Positions 34,889 through 43,882 of a DNA stretch of 64,000 bases are shown here, piece by piece. A program made the position numbers and the translations under genes. Source of the stretch: Veillonella sp. VA137 (GTDB lineage Bacteria; Bacillota; Negativicutes; Veillonellales; Veillonellaceae); assembly GCF_003992015.1 (NCBI RefSeq), contig NZ_RQVK01000006.1, positions 62,001 through 126,000 of the forward strand. The letters are read 5' to 3'. Positions within the stretch are counted from its first letter, which is position 1; each line of letters starts with the position of its first letter. Below the pieces are notes generated by a model. The model saw only the letters and a program-made list of their open reading frames with translations, was not told where the DNA came from and did no database searches.

Positions 34889-37800
34889 ATGGCAGCAGTA
34901 CGTGAATTAGATTTTGAGCGACAATTAGTAGAGCAATTGACCACAGGGACTATTACGTTGACCCAAGATGTAAAAGAGCACCAAGCTCCGTATGGTTCGC
35001 ATTTGGTATATAAAAGTAAATTATGGAAGTATGAACCACATATTAAGACTACAGAAGCTATGTGGGAAAACTTTCGAGGTATTTTGTATCAACTGAACCA
35101 AGATAAACTGGATAAGCCTTTGAGCGATACAGAGTTTAAACAAGTCCAAAAAGTGATTAACGAGCTATATACACCATACCTAGCGGGGCAATTTCTGTAT
35201 GGTGTAAATGGTGTATCCCAAGTAGAAGTGGATTTAGATGATGGACGCCATGTGTACCTTACCGTGTTCGACCAAAAACAAATTGGTGCAGGGAATACAG
35301 TGTATCAAGTGGTAACACAAATACAACGGGCGCCTAAAATTGCAGGACGACCAGAACGTCGCTTTGATACAACACTCTTAATTAACGGATTGCCGGTCAT
35401 CCAAATCGAGGAAAAAGCATCGGGACATGCTGCGAATGAGGCATTAAACCAAATGCATCAATACATTGAAGAGCGCCAGTACAGCGATATTTTCTCTACT
35501 GTCCAAATCTTGGTGGGTATGACGCCGACACAAATAAAATACATGGCAAACACGACAGCGGAGATGTTCAACAAGGATTTTTCCTTTCAGTGGCAAAATC
35601 CAGAAACCAACAAGGTCGTAACAGATTGGAAAGTATTCTCCGATTTGTTCCTCAGCATTCCTATGGCGCACCAAATGTCTACGCAATTTACCATTTTAGA
35701 TGGCACAAAAAATAAACAGATGTTGAAAGTTATGCGACCATATCAAGTGTATGCGACAAAGGCGGTGTTAAGCCAATTGAAACAGGCAGACTTTACGGCA
35801 CCTATTAACAAATTGGGATATATTTGGCATACCACAGGATCTGGTAAAACCATTACTAGCTTTAAAACAGCTTGGCTTGCGAGCCGTATGCCACATGTAG
35901 ATAAAGTGGTGTTCGTGGTGGACCGCATTGCATTGACAAAGCAAACAGAAGAAAACTACAAGGCCTACGACCCAGAGGGTACTATCGATGTAGATGGTAG
36001 ACAGTTTGATGCAGTAGGTGGCACAGAAAATACAAATGCTTTAAAACGTAAACTCAATGAAAAAGGTAACGGTATTATCGTGACGTCCGTACAAAAATTG
36101 ACGAAGTTAATCCAACGCAAAGACTTTACATTGCCGAAGAAAAACTTTGTATTCATTGTCGATGAAGCTCATCGTTCTACGGGCGGTGATAGTTTCGAGG
36201 AGTTGCAAACAGTATTTAAAGGTGCTGCTTGGGTTGGCTATACAGGAACGCCGATGTTTGATGAAGTGGCTGGAAAAAACACAACGAAAACACGTGAAGT
36301 ATTTGGTGAATTGCTCCATGCCTATACCATTCGCGAAGCCATTGCGGACAAAAACGTACTAGGTTTTAAAGTAGACTTTGAGACGACAATTGATGAGACG
36401 AATATGAAGGAACATTACTTGCCTATGTTCTATCGCCATACCCATCCGAATTGGTCAGAGGCAGACATCCAGCATCGTATTAACAACCTCACACCAGATG
36501 ATATGGACGACATGATCGAGCCAAGTTTCTACGATAACAACAAAGACCACGTCCGTTTGGTGGTGGAAGATATCTTTAAACATTGGAAAAATCGTTCTGT
36601 GGAGGGCAAGTACAATGCGATGCTCACCACCCATGTAGGGGGCAACCGTCCGAGTACGCCCATGGCGATGATGTACTTTGACGAATTTGAAAGAGTGAAC
36701 CAAGAGCGAGCAGCGCGTAATGAGTTTACGTTAAAAGTGGGGGTTACATTTAGTGCTAGTACTAATAATAGCGATACCCAACTGGAAACGAACAATGGAT
36801 TGCTACGGGCGATGAATCATTATAACAAGTTATTCGGCACAAATTTTGGTCTTGATGATGTGTCTGGGTATACTCAAGATTTGACGACACGATTGAACCG
36901 TACCGCAAGAGATGGTCAATACTTGGATATCGTCATCGTAGTGGATCAATTACTAACCGGATTTGATGCACCACAGATGAATACGTTGTACGTAGATCGT
37001 ACGTTGAAAGGAGCTTTGCTCATTCAGGCCTATTCTAGAACAAATCGTATTGCTGACTCAAATAGTAAACATTGGGGGCGGATTGTGAACTATCGCTGGC
37101 CCGTGCAAAATGAGAAGTTGATGAATGAAGCCTTGAGTGTCTATGCGAATCGTTCGTCTGCTAATGTGCAAACGACATTGATAGAGCCTAAAGATTTGGA
37201 AGATGACGGCGTATTGGCAAAAAAATTCAAAGACCAATTAGCGGAAGTACAACATGTGGTGAACCGCTTGGCGGATTTGACAGATACTTTCACAGAGGTG
37301 CCACCTAGTGAAGCGAAACAGGAGGAAATGTTTGAGTTGATGCGCAAATATAGCTCGGGCATGTCCAAGTTGAAACAATATGATGCGGAGCAGCTAGATG
37401 GGGAGACCATCGGTTTTGATTATGACAAACCAGAAGATTTGGTGGCTATGGTGGGCATGACGGTGGAACAGGAAGAAGTGCTGACCACATCCCTATACAA
37501 TGATTTGAAAGAGCGCATGGCGAAGAAGTACGATGTGCCAGTGGCGCAAATTGAATTACGCATGACACACGTGAAAGACGTGCAAGTGAACTACGATTAC
37601 TTGACGGAGCTCGTAGAAGCCTTGATGAATGCAGTCCACGAAGAGCGTATGGACGATGCGGATGCGTACCGTATACGGATTCAAGACTTTGCCATGGCAC
37701 TGGAAGATCGTCAATATGCGAAACAAATCAACAAGGCGGCAGAAGCTATCTATACAGGGGAATATCCGCCACAAGGCAGCGATATGACCTATCCAGTGCA

Positions 37801-38119
37801 ACTCAAAACTAGCGATACCATTATCCAAGAGGCGAACACGATGATTGTGAAAGATGAAATCTTTGAGTTCCGCCAAAAATGGGGTATCGTTGATTGTATT
37901 CGTAGCGAAGAATTGCTAACACTATTTGCGAACCATGTGTATGGTAAAAAGGACTTTGACGATACGGGTCGCATGACGGAATTGAAAAAAGCAGCAAGGA
38001 AAGAGTACATGGTAAAAGCTCAAGACCCAACCGTGAAAGAGATGAAAACAATCGCCTACGGGAATAAATTGATTGAGGCTATCTATGACTTTGCCGATGC
38101 GTACGTAAGTGAAGGATAA
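34889..38119 (+). CDS. hsdR: Type I restriction enzyme HsdR subunit
   Basis: The translocase-nuclease of a type I system. The N-terminal nuclease part contains LLINGLPVIQIEEKASG near residue 170 (the E-x-K of the PD-ExK motif). The superfamily 2 motor has TTGSGKT at residues 315-321, VDEAHRS near 425 and GYTGTPMF, followed by VVDQLLTGFDAPQMNTLYVDR. The C-terminal helical domain binds the methylase core. Length 1076 is complete and resembles the EcoR124 (type IC) family. It is the second gene of an S'-R-S-M operon. Confidence 0.95.
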   Translation: MAAVRELDFERQLVEQLTTGTITLTQDVKEHQAPYGSHLVYKSKLWKYEPHIKTTEAMWENFRGILYQLNQDKLDKPLSDTEFKQVQKVINELYTPYLAGQFLYGVNGVSQVEVDLDDGRHVYLTVFDQKQIGAGNTVYQVVTQIQRAPKIAGRPERRFDTTLLINGLPVIQIEEKASGHAANEALNQMHQYIEERQYSDIFSTVQILVGMTPTQIKYMANTTAEMFNKDFSFQWQNPETNKVVTDWKVFSDLFLSIPMAHQMSTQFTILDGTKNKQMLKVMRPYQVYATKAVLSQLKQADFTAPINKLGYIWHTTGSGKTITSFKTAWLASRMPHVDKVVFVVDRIALTKQTEENYKAYDPEGTIDVDGRQFDAVGGTENTNALKRKLNEKGNGIIVTSVQKLTKLIQRKDFTLPKKNFVFIVDEAHRSTGGDSFEELQTVFKGAAWVGYTGTPMFDEVAGKNTTKTREVFGELLHAYTIREAIADKNVLGFKVDFETTIDETNMKEHYLPMFYRHTHPNWSEADIQHRINNLTPDDMDDMIEPSFYDNNKDHVRLVVEDIFKHWKNRSVEGKYNAMLTTHVGGNRPSTPMAMMYFDEFERVNQERAARNEFTLKVGVTFSASTNNSDTQLETNNGLLRAMNHYNKLFGTNFGLDDVSGYTQDLTTRLNRTARDGQYLDIVIVVDQLLTGFDAPQMNTLYVDRTLKGALLIQAYSRTNRIADSNSKHWGRIVNYRWPVQNEKLMNEALSVYANRSSANVQTTLIEPKDLEDDGVLAKKFKDQLAEVQHVVNRLADLTDTFTEVPPSEAKQEEMFELMRKYSSGMSKLKQYDAEQLDGETIGFDYDKPEDLVAMVGMTVEQEEVLTTSLYNDLKERMAKKYDVPVAQIELRMTHVKDVQVNYDYLTELVEALMNAVHEERMDDADAYRIRIQDFAMALEDRQYAKQINKAAEAIYTGEYPPQGSDMTYPVQLKTSDTIIQEANTMIVKDEIFEFRQKWGIVDCIRSEELLTLFANHVYGKKDFDDTGRMTELKKAARKEYMVKAQDPTVKEMKTIAYGNKLIEAIYDFADAYVSEG

Positions 38120-38133
38120 AGAGAGGTGTCACA

Positions 38134-39309
38134 ATGAGTGAAACAAAACGTAAAGTACCAAAACTCAGATTCCCTGGATTTACGGAAGATTGGGAACAGC
38201 GTAAGTTTAGTGAATTGTTTATGTTGAAGTCAGGATATGCATTTAACTTAGATGAGTATTCTAAAAATGGAATACCAATTATTAATGGTGAATCTATCAG
38301 AGATGGATATATTTGTGGTGAAAAATTTAATTATCTTCCTAATGATTATATTGAAAAATATAAAGAATTTTTGATTACCGCAGAAGATATTGTGATAGGA
38401 CTGAATAGACCCATCATAAATGGTAGTTTAAAAATAGCTCGTATTCCTAAATATATTGATAAAGGAATGCTTTATCAAAGAGCGGGGAAAGTAAGTTTAA
38501 AAATAAATTTGGATTTGAGGTTTGTTTATTATTTGCTGTCTAAAGAAGTTTTAGTGTTTACTAATAAAGAAGCCGTAGGTTCTGATCAGCCATTCATAAA
38601 AACGACAAAATTAAATGAATGGAGTATGTATTTATCACCATATATGGAGGAAAATAGTCAAATTGGAAGTTTATTGCAACACATTGATGACTACATCACC
38701 CTTCATCAGCGTAAGTTAGAAAACTTAAAATTAAAGAAAAAAGCATTACTTCAAAAAATGTTTCCGAAAAATGGAGAACAATTTCCAGAACTTCGTTTTC
38801 CAGGATTTACGGATGCTTGGGAACAGCGTAAGTTGGGGGAGATATTAAAAGTTAATTCTGGAAAAGATTATAAACATTTAGAAAATGGAGATATTCCAGT
38901 TTATGGGACTGGCGGATATATGCTTAGTGTGAATGAAGCACTGTCTGAAGTTGATGCGATAGGGATTGGGAGAAAAGGTACAATAGATAAGCCTCAATAT
39001 TTAAAGGCACCTTTTTGGACAGTTGATACACTGTTTTATTTGGTGCCATTAGAGAAATATTCGTGTTCACTTTTATATCACTTATCTAACCTTATACCAT
39101 GGAAAAAATTTGATGAGTCCACAGGTGTACCTAGTTTATCGAAATCAACTATTGATGGTATTCAAGTAAATATACCAAAAGATAAAAAGGAACAAGATAC
39201 GATTTCTATGTTATTTGACCGAATAAACAACCTCATCGCCCTTCATCAGCGTAAGCTAGAACACTTACAACTTCAGAAGAAGGCTCTTCTTCAACAAATG
39301 TTTGTCTAG
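38134..39309 (+). CDS. hsdS: Type I restriction enzyme specificity subunit HsdS
   Basis: This 391-residue S subunit has two target-recognition domains. Each begins after PxLRFPGFTxxWEQRK and ends before an LHQRKLExL...KKALLQ(K/Q)MF coil, so the gene is built as a tandem repeat. At DNA level both edges of each domain carry CAGCGTAAG(T/C)T (38197, 38707, 38824, 39247). A third domain with the same edges lies unexpressed at 42222-42746. The protein sets the methylation sequence; exchange of domains would alter it. The gene is 14 bases after hsdR, with site AGAGAGGTG. Confidence 0.93.
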   Translation: MSETKRKVPKLRFPGFTEDWEQRKFSELFMLKSGYAFNLDEYSKNGIPIINGESIRDGYICGEKFNYLPNDYIEKYKEFLITAEDIVIGLNRPIINGSLKIARIPKYIDKGMLYQRAGKVSLKINLDLRFVYYLLSKEVLVFTNKEAVGSDQPFIKTTKLNEWSMYLSPYMEENSQIGSLLQHIDDYITLHQRKLENLKLKKKALLQKMFPKNGEQFPELRFPGFTDAWEQRKLGEILKVNSGKDYKHLENGDIPVYGTGGYMLSVNEALSEVDAIGIGRKGTIDKPQYLKAPFWTVDTLFYLVPLEKYSCSLLYHLSNLIPWKKFDESTGVPSLSKSTIDGIQVNIPKDKKEQDTISMLFDRINNLIALHQRKLEHLQLQKKALLQQMFV

Positions 39310-39434
39310 CATAAGCGGATAGGCAGTGTATACTTTCAGCGAGTAAAGCAGTCTGCTTGCTTTCAGAAACTTTCACAAAATATAACGTAAAACACAAAAA
39401 CAGATACAAGAGAGATATGACAAAGGAGATTTTT

Positions 39435-41036
39435 ATGGCAAATGTAAAAGCGCAAACGATTTCTAGCCAATTATGGGCGATTGCCAACGATTTACGTGGC
39501 ACGATGGACGCAAGTTCTTTCAAAGATTATATTCTTCCCTTCTTATTCTATAAATATTTGTCTACTCATCAAGAAGAATACTTGGTGGACAGCGGTTTGG
39601 TCGATCCTTCTGAAGGGAAATCTGTGAACGAACTGTATAAGGAGATTGTGGAGCAAGAGGGCTTGGAAGATTGCCTCATGGATATTGCAGGCTCTTTGGG
39701 ATATGCTATCAATCCGGAAGATACTTGGGTATCTTTAACGGAAAGCATTCATAATGGTACGGTCGTCCCTGGAGATTATCAACGCATCTTTGAAAACTTT
39801 AATGCCAATGCGGAAATCAATCAAGAGGCATCTGCAGATTTCAGAGGTATTTTTAACTATATCAACCTAGGCGATTCTGGTTTGGGGGCTACCACAGCTG
39901 GACGTACGAAAACGCTCAATGCGGTAGTATCGAAAATTGATGAAATTGAGTACAAGGATGAAAGTGGTAAAGATATTCTAGGTGAAATTTATGAATATTT
40001 AATCGGCAAGTTCGCAGCGAATGCGGGCAAAAAAGGTGGCGAGTTCTACACGCCTCACGAGGTCAGTATCATTTTGGCAAAATTGGTAACAGCGAATTTG
40101 GAGAACCGAGAAGATACTTTCACTGTCTATGACCCGACCATGGGTTCTGGTTCCTTGCTGCTTACGGTGCGTAACGAGATTCCTGATGGTTCCCGTCAAG
40201 GGGCGGTGAGCTTTTACGGGCAAGAGCTGAACACGGTGACGTACAACTTGGCGCGCATGAACCTCATGATGCACGGCGTAACCTATAACAACATGAATTT
40301 GCACAATGCGGACACCCTTGAAAGTGATTGGCCAGATGGGGTGGACCATGATGGCATCGACCGTCCGCGATCCTTTGATGCGGTGGTAGCGAACCCTCCG
40401 TATTCTGCGAAATGGGACAACAATGAAAGTAAATTGAAAGACCCTCGTTTTAGCGATTATGGCAAGTTGGCGCCAGCGTCCAAAGCAGACTATGCTTTCA
40501 TCTTGCATAGCTTGTACCATTTGAATACAGAAGGAACGATGGCCATCGTATTGCCACATGGTGTGCTATTCCGTGGCGCAGCGGAAGGTAAAATTCGGGA
40601 GACCCTCATCGAGAAAAATTACTTGGATGCAGTCATTGGGTTGCCAGCGAACTTGTTCTATGGCACGAGCATTCCTACCACGATTTTAGTGTTCAAAAAG
40701 AACCGCACGAACCGTGATGTGTTGTTTATCGATGCGAGCAATGAGTTTGAAAAAGGGAAAAACCAAAATAACTTGAGTGAAGAAAATATTGCTAAGATTA
40801 TCGACACTTACCGCAACCGTGTGGATGTAGAGAAGTACGCACATGTGGCAAGCCTAGAGGAAATTAAGGAGAACGATTATAACTTGAATATCCCTCGTTA
40901 CGTAGACACTTTCGAAGAAGAGGAAGAACTGGATCTTGATGAAATCAATCGTATGATTGAACAAGATAACCGTGACATTGCAGCGTTGGAAAAAGAAATT
41001 GCAGAGCAGTTGGCATTATTGGGAGTGAAACTGTAG
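39435..41036 (+). CDS. hsdM: Type I restriction enzyme methyltransferase subunit HsdM
   Basis: The N6-adenine methylase of the type I complex, 533 residues. The N-terminal helical domain (ISSQLWAIANDLRGTMDASSFKDYILPFLFYKYL) is typical of HsdM. SAM binding is at DPTMGSGSLLL from residue 233, and the catalytic NPPY from residue 320 in VVANPPYSAKW; KKGGEFYTPHEV precedes. The ATG at 39435 follows AAAGGAG; the frame is open further upstream without a ribosome site. It lies 125 bases after hsdS and is closed by the terminator at 41069. Confidence 0.95.
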   Translation: MANVKAQTISSQLWAIANDLRGTMDASSFKDYILPFLFYKYLSTHQEEYLVDSGLVDPSEGKSVNELYKEIVEQEGLEDCLMDIAGSLGYAINPEDTWVSLTESIHNGTVVPGDYQRIFENFNANAEINQEASADFRGIFNYINLGDSGLGATTAGRTKTLNAVVSKIDEIEYKDESGKDILGEIYEYLIGKFAANAGKKGGEFYTPHEVSIILAKLVTANLENREDTFTVYDPTMGSGSLLLTVRNEIPDGSRQGAVSFYGQELNTVTYNLARMNLMMHGVTYNNMNLHNADTLESDWPDGVDHDGIDRPRSFDAVVANPPYSAKWDNNESKLKDPRFSDYGKLAPASKADYAFILHSLYHLNTEGTMAIVLPHGVLFRGAAEGKIRETLIEKNYLDAVIGLPANLFYGTSIPTTILVFKKNRTNRDVLFIDASNEFEKGKNQNNLSEENIAKIIDTYRNRVDVEKYAHVASLEEIKENDYNLNIPRYVDTFEEEEELDLDEINRMIEQDNRDIAALEKEIAEQLALLGVKL

Positions 41037-41068
41037 AAAGTTTTTTGACATAGTTAAATAATAGGGAG

Positions 41069-41104
41069 ACGATGCGACTAGTGAGGGCTGGTCGCATCGT
41101 TTTT
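41069..41104 (+). terminator. Terminator after hsdM
   Basis: ACGATGCGAC (41069-41078) pairs with GTCGCATCGT (41091-41100), with a 12-nt loop and TTTT after it. Confidence 0.8.
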
Positions 41105-41284
41105 GTGTTGCGGTCTTATGTTTTTATGAAGTTAATATTTCACTGTTAAAAGTGTGTAATACTGGTAGGAAATTTTAAAGGGTAAATTGTTCTTAAATAG
41201 AAGTGTAACGTTAGATGGTAAAGGTGTATCTACCTAGAGTCTAATTGTGGTATAATTTTGGTAAGAATGAAAGTGAGGCATTGT

Positions 41285-42124
41285 ATGCGTATTAAATCAT
41301 TCGATGAACTGACCATTCAGGACAATTTTATCTTTCAAAAGGTCATGCTAAAGAAACCCATTTGTAAGGCAGTCTTGGAACGGTTGCTGGATATTTCTAT
41401 CAAGGATATCGTCTATATCCAGGAGGAGAAAACTCTGGATGTGAGCTTGGAAACGAAAAGTGTTCGCTTAGATGTGTATGTTAATGACGAAAGAGGAACT
41501 GTATTCAATATCGAAATGCAAACCAGCAAGGATATGGAAGAACTGGTAAAGCGCACACGTTTTTATCAAAGTATTTTGGATATGTACCATTTACAAAAAG
41601 GGCAGAAGTACATGACATTAAATGATTCGTATATTATTTTTATTTGTACATTCCCTGTGTTCAGCGGAAATCGTCATAAGTACACGTTTAGAAATGTTTG
41701 TATGGAAGAACATGATATTCTGTTGAACGATGGGGCTACAAAATTATTTTTAAGTACCAAGGGTAAAATGGATGATATTTCGAAGCCGTTGCAACGGTTT
41801 TTAGATTATGTGGATGGTCATGCTGCATCGGACGATTTACTACGAGATATTGAAAGTGCCGTAGATGAGGCAAAACATTGTGAGACTTGGAGGGAGGAAT
41901 ATTCAATGCTATCAATGGATCATTATACATATTGGAAAGAAGGCGTGGCCGAGGGTCGTGCCGAAGGACGGGCAGAAGGTCTAGCCGAAGGTAAAACTGA
42001 AGGTAAAGCTGAAGTTGTGGTTCAGATGTTACGTAAGCGATTATCCTTGGAAATGATTGCTGAAGTTACCAAGTTTACTGTAGAAGAAGTCACTACCATT
42101 GCGAAAGAACATTCATTAATGTAA
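41285..42124 (+). CDS. Rpn/PD-(D/E)XK-family nuclease (transposase-like)
   Basis: A 279-residue member of the recombination-promoting nuclease group, often called PD-(D/E)XK transposase family. The nuclease core is VRLDVYVNDERGTVFNIEMQ (D...ExQ) near residues 65-85, preceded by DELTIQDNFIFQKVM. A repeat of EGRAEG-like hexads (VAEGRAEGRAEGLAEG) near residue 225 links to a C-terminal helical tail, as usual for the family. The ATG at 41285 follows GTGAGG. It lies between hsdM and the silent hsdS cassette; whether it takes part in rearrangement is unknown. Confidence 0.82.
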   Translation: MRIKSFDELTIQDNFIFQKVMLKKPICKAVLERLLDISIKDIVYIQEEKTLDVSLETKSVRLDVYVNDERGTVFNIEMQTSKDMEELVKRTRFYQSILDMYHLQKGQKYMTLNDSYIIFICTFPVFSGNRHKYTFRNVCMEEHDILLNDGATKLFLSTKGKMDDISKPLQRFLDYVDGHAASDDLLRDIESAVDEAKHCETWREEYSMLSMDHYTYWKEGVAEGRAEGRAEGLAEGKTEGKAEVVVQMLRKRLSLEMIAEVTKFTVEEVTTIAKEHSLM

Positions 42125-42221
42125 TTTAGTTTTATATTGCTTTGAGGTAAATATTATGAGAAAAGAAAGTTGATTGTAATGTGTCGGCTTTCTTTTTTTT
42201 AATTGCTTCTCTACATATACT

Positions 42222-42746
42222 TGGGAACAGCGTAAGTTCAGTGAATTGTATGAAAAAGTTACTGAGAAGAATGATTTAAGCTTTAAGTTAGATAAAGTTA
42301 TTTCTGTAGCTAGCATGTATTATAAAAGTGATGCAAAGGTATCTTCTGAAGAATACTTAAAGACATATAATATATTTAGATATGGTGAAATAGCATTTGA
42401 GGGAAATAAAAGTAAAGAGTACTCTTACGGGAGGTTTGTAGAAAATACAATTGGTGATGGGATTGTGTCTCATGTTTTTGAGGTCTTTAAACCGATTGCT
42501 GAATATGATATAAAATATTGGAAATATTTTATTAATTATGAACCAATCATGGGGAAAATATTATCACGCTGTACGAAAAAGACTACAATGATGACAAATC
42601 TTGTTGAAGCTGATTTTCTTAAAGAGGAGATCTTGGTACCTAAAGTAGAAGAACAAGCAAAAATTGGAGAATTTATATCTAAGTTTGACAACCTCATCAC
42701 CCTTCATCAGCGTAAGTATTTCCCAATCGTTCACAATACAGGATAG
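42222..42746 (+). pseudogene. Silent HsdS target-recognition-domain cassette
   Basis: A 175-codon frame begins with WEQRKFSELYEKV and ends with NLITLHQRK plus an unrelated tail before a stop. It lacks a start codon with a ribosome site; a TTG at 42246 is a poor candidate. It is a single recognition domain flanked on both sides by the same edge sequences as in hsdS, and its left edge matches domain 1 of hsdS best. It would become expressed only if moved into hsdS. A recombinase gene follows 98 bases later. Confidence 0.82.
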
Positions 42747-42843
42747 ATATAAGATAACTCCCTGTATGCTTTTTTTGAAATATACGAGTAAGATATGTAT
42801 AAGAGCCATTTCTATGTTGTCATGTAAATGAAGAGGTGTGAAT

Positions 42844-43770
42844 ATGGTAAAGGCTGAGGAAGGATCGGAATTATTTTGCAAGTATTATGAACGGTGGATT
42901 CGGATGTACAAGGAAGGGGCTATTCGAGAGGTAACCATGAAGAAGTACGAGATTACGTTGGTATGGTTACAGAAATTGGTGCCTGACTTACGACTTTCAG
43001 GGTTAAATCGAATTACCTATCAACAATTATTAAACGACTATGCAGTGTATCATGAACGACAAACAACGATGGACTTTCACCATCAGTTGAAAGCAGCTGT
43101 ACTGGATGCGGTGGATGAAGGATTCATTGATCGGGATCCGACACGAAAAGCAATCATTAAGGGAAAGGCCCCGAAAGAAAAGAAGATTAAGTATTTAAAT
43201 CAGTTCGAGTTGCACACGTTGCTGGTACATTTACATCTTACGCCGGAAATTAATTGGGACTGGTTTATTTTTATTATTGCCAAGACAGGCATGCGTTTTT
43301 CAGAAGCGTTAGCATTGACGCCAAAAGACTTTGATTTTTCGCATCAATCACTGATTGTGAATAAAACCTGGGATTACAAAGGGAATGGTGGATTTTTGCC
43401 TACGAAAAATAACTCCTCTGTGCGAAAGATTCAATTGGATTGGCAAACGATTATTAAATTTTCTGAATTAATCAGAGATTTACCAGAGGACAAACCAATC
43501 TTTGTGAAAGGCCCTGTGTACAATTCAACGGTAAATGATAGGTTAGAGAGATATTGTAAGGACTTAGGGATTCCCGTTATTTCTGTTCACGGATTACGAC
43601 ATACCCATGCATCGTTGTTGCTGTTTGCGGGGGTATCCATTGCCAGTGTTGCCAGGCGGTTAGGTCATGCCAGCATGACCACAACGCAGAAAACATATAT
43701 CCATATCATTCAAGAGTTGGAAAATAGGGATATTGATTTGGTCATGCGATCGATGGCAGGGCTGGTATAA
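42844..43770 (+). CDS. Tyrosine recombinase beside the hsdS cassette
   Basis: A 308-residue integrase of the phage/XerD type. It has a SAM-like N-terminal domain (residues 1-100) and a catalytic domain with Arg in KTGMRFSEALAL near 151, HGLRHTHAS near 249-252, RRLGHASM and the nucleophile Tyr in TTQKTYIHI near 285. All catalytic residues are present. The ATG at 42844 is 6 bases after GAGGTG. Its place beside hsdS and a silent recognition-domain cassette suggests it drives specificity switching, as in other phase-variable type I systems; it could also be a relic of island integration. Confidence 0.88.
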   Translation: MVKAEEGSELFCKYYERWIRMYKEGAIREVTMKKYEITLVWLQKLVPDLRLSGLNRITYQQLLNDYAVYHERQTTMDFHHQLKAAVLDAVDEGFIDRDPTRKAIIKGKAPKEKKIKYLNQFELHTLLVHLHLTPEINWDWFIFIIAKTGMRFSEALALTPKDFDFSHQSLIVNKTWDYKGNGGFLPTKNNSSVRKIQLDWQTIIKFSELIRDLPEDKPIFVKGPVYNSTVNDRLERYCKDLGIPVISVHGLRHTHASLLLFAGVSIASVARRLGHASMTTTQKTYIHIIQELENRDIDLVMRSMAGLV

Positions 43771-43807
43771 ATTATTTTCATAGAATGGCTCTTTTTACAT
43801 AACAAAG

Positions 43808-43852
43808 AGCTGTCACTCATATGTAGTAAATCCTACACATACAGTGACAGCT
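43808..43852. terminator. Long hairpin between the recombinase and cfa genes
   Basis: AGCTGTCACT (43808-43817) pairs with AGTGACAGCT (43843-43852), and the inner part TATGTAG/CTACACATA extends it imperfectly. It lies between convergent genes and probably stops transcription from both sides, although T runs are short. Confidence 0.6.
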
Positions 43853-43882
43853 CCTATCGTATTAAATGCTACCATATATGAC

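Larger units (their letters stand above)
38197..42718 (+). repeat. Six direct copies of CAGCGTAAGTT bounding HsdS recognition domains
   Basis: Copies are at 38197, 38707, 38824, 39247 (one change), 42228 and 42708 (last base changed), all in the same orientation. The left-edge copies sit in TTGGGAACAGCGTAAGTT and the right-edge copies in CCTTCATCAGCGTAAG. Pairs enclose about 510, 423 and 480 bases. The left edge of domain 1 and of the silent cassette also share AGTGAATTGT just inside the repeat. Confidence 0.85.

Noticed and set aside
39999-40559. Minus-strand frame of 186 codons within hsdM
   Set aside because: It lies wholly antisense to the HsdM catalytic domain and reads as low-plausibility His/Val-rich sequence.
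42246-42746. Complete small specificity gene
   Set aside because: It has a single recognition domain, starts inside the WEQRK repeat without a ribosome site and ends in unrelated sequence, so it is a silent cassette rather than an expressed gene.
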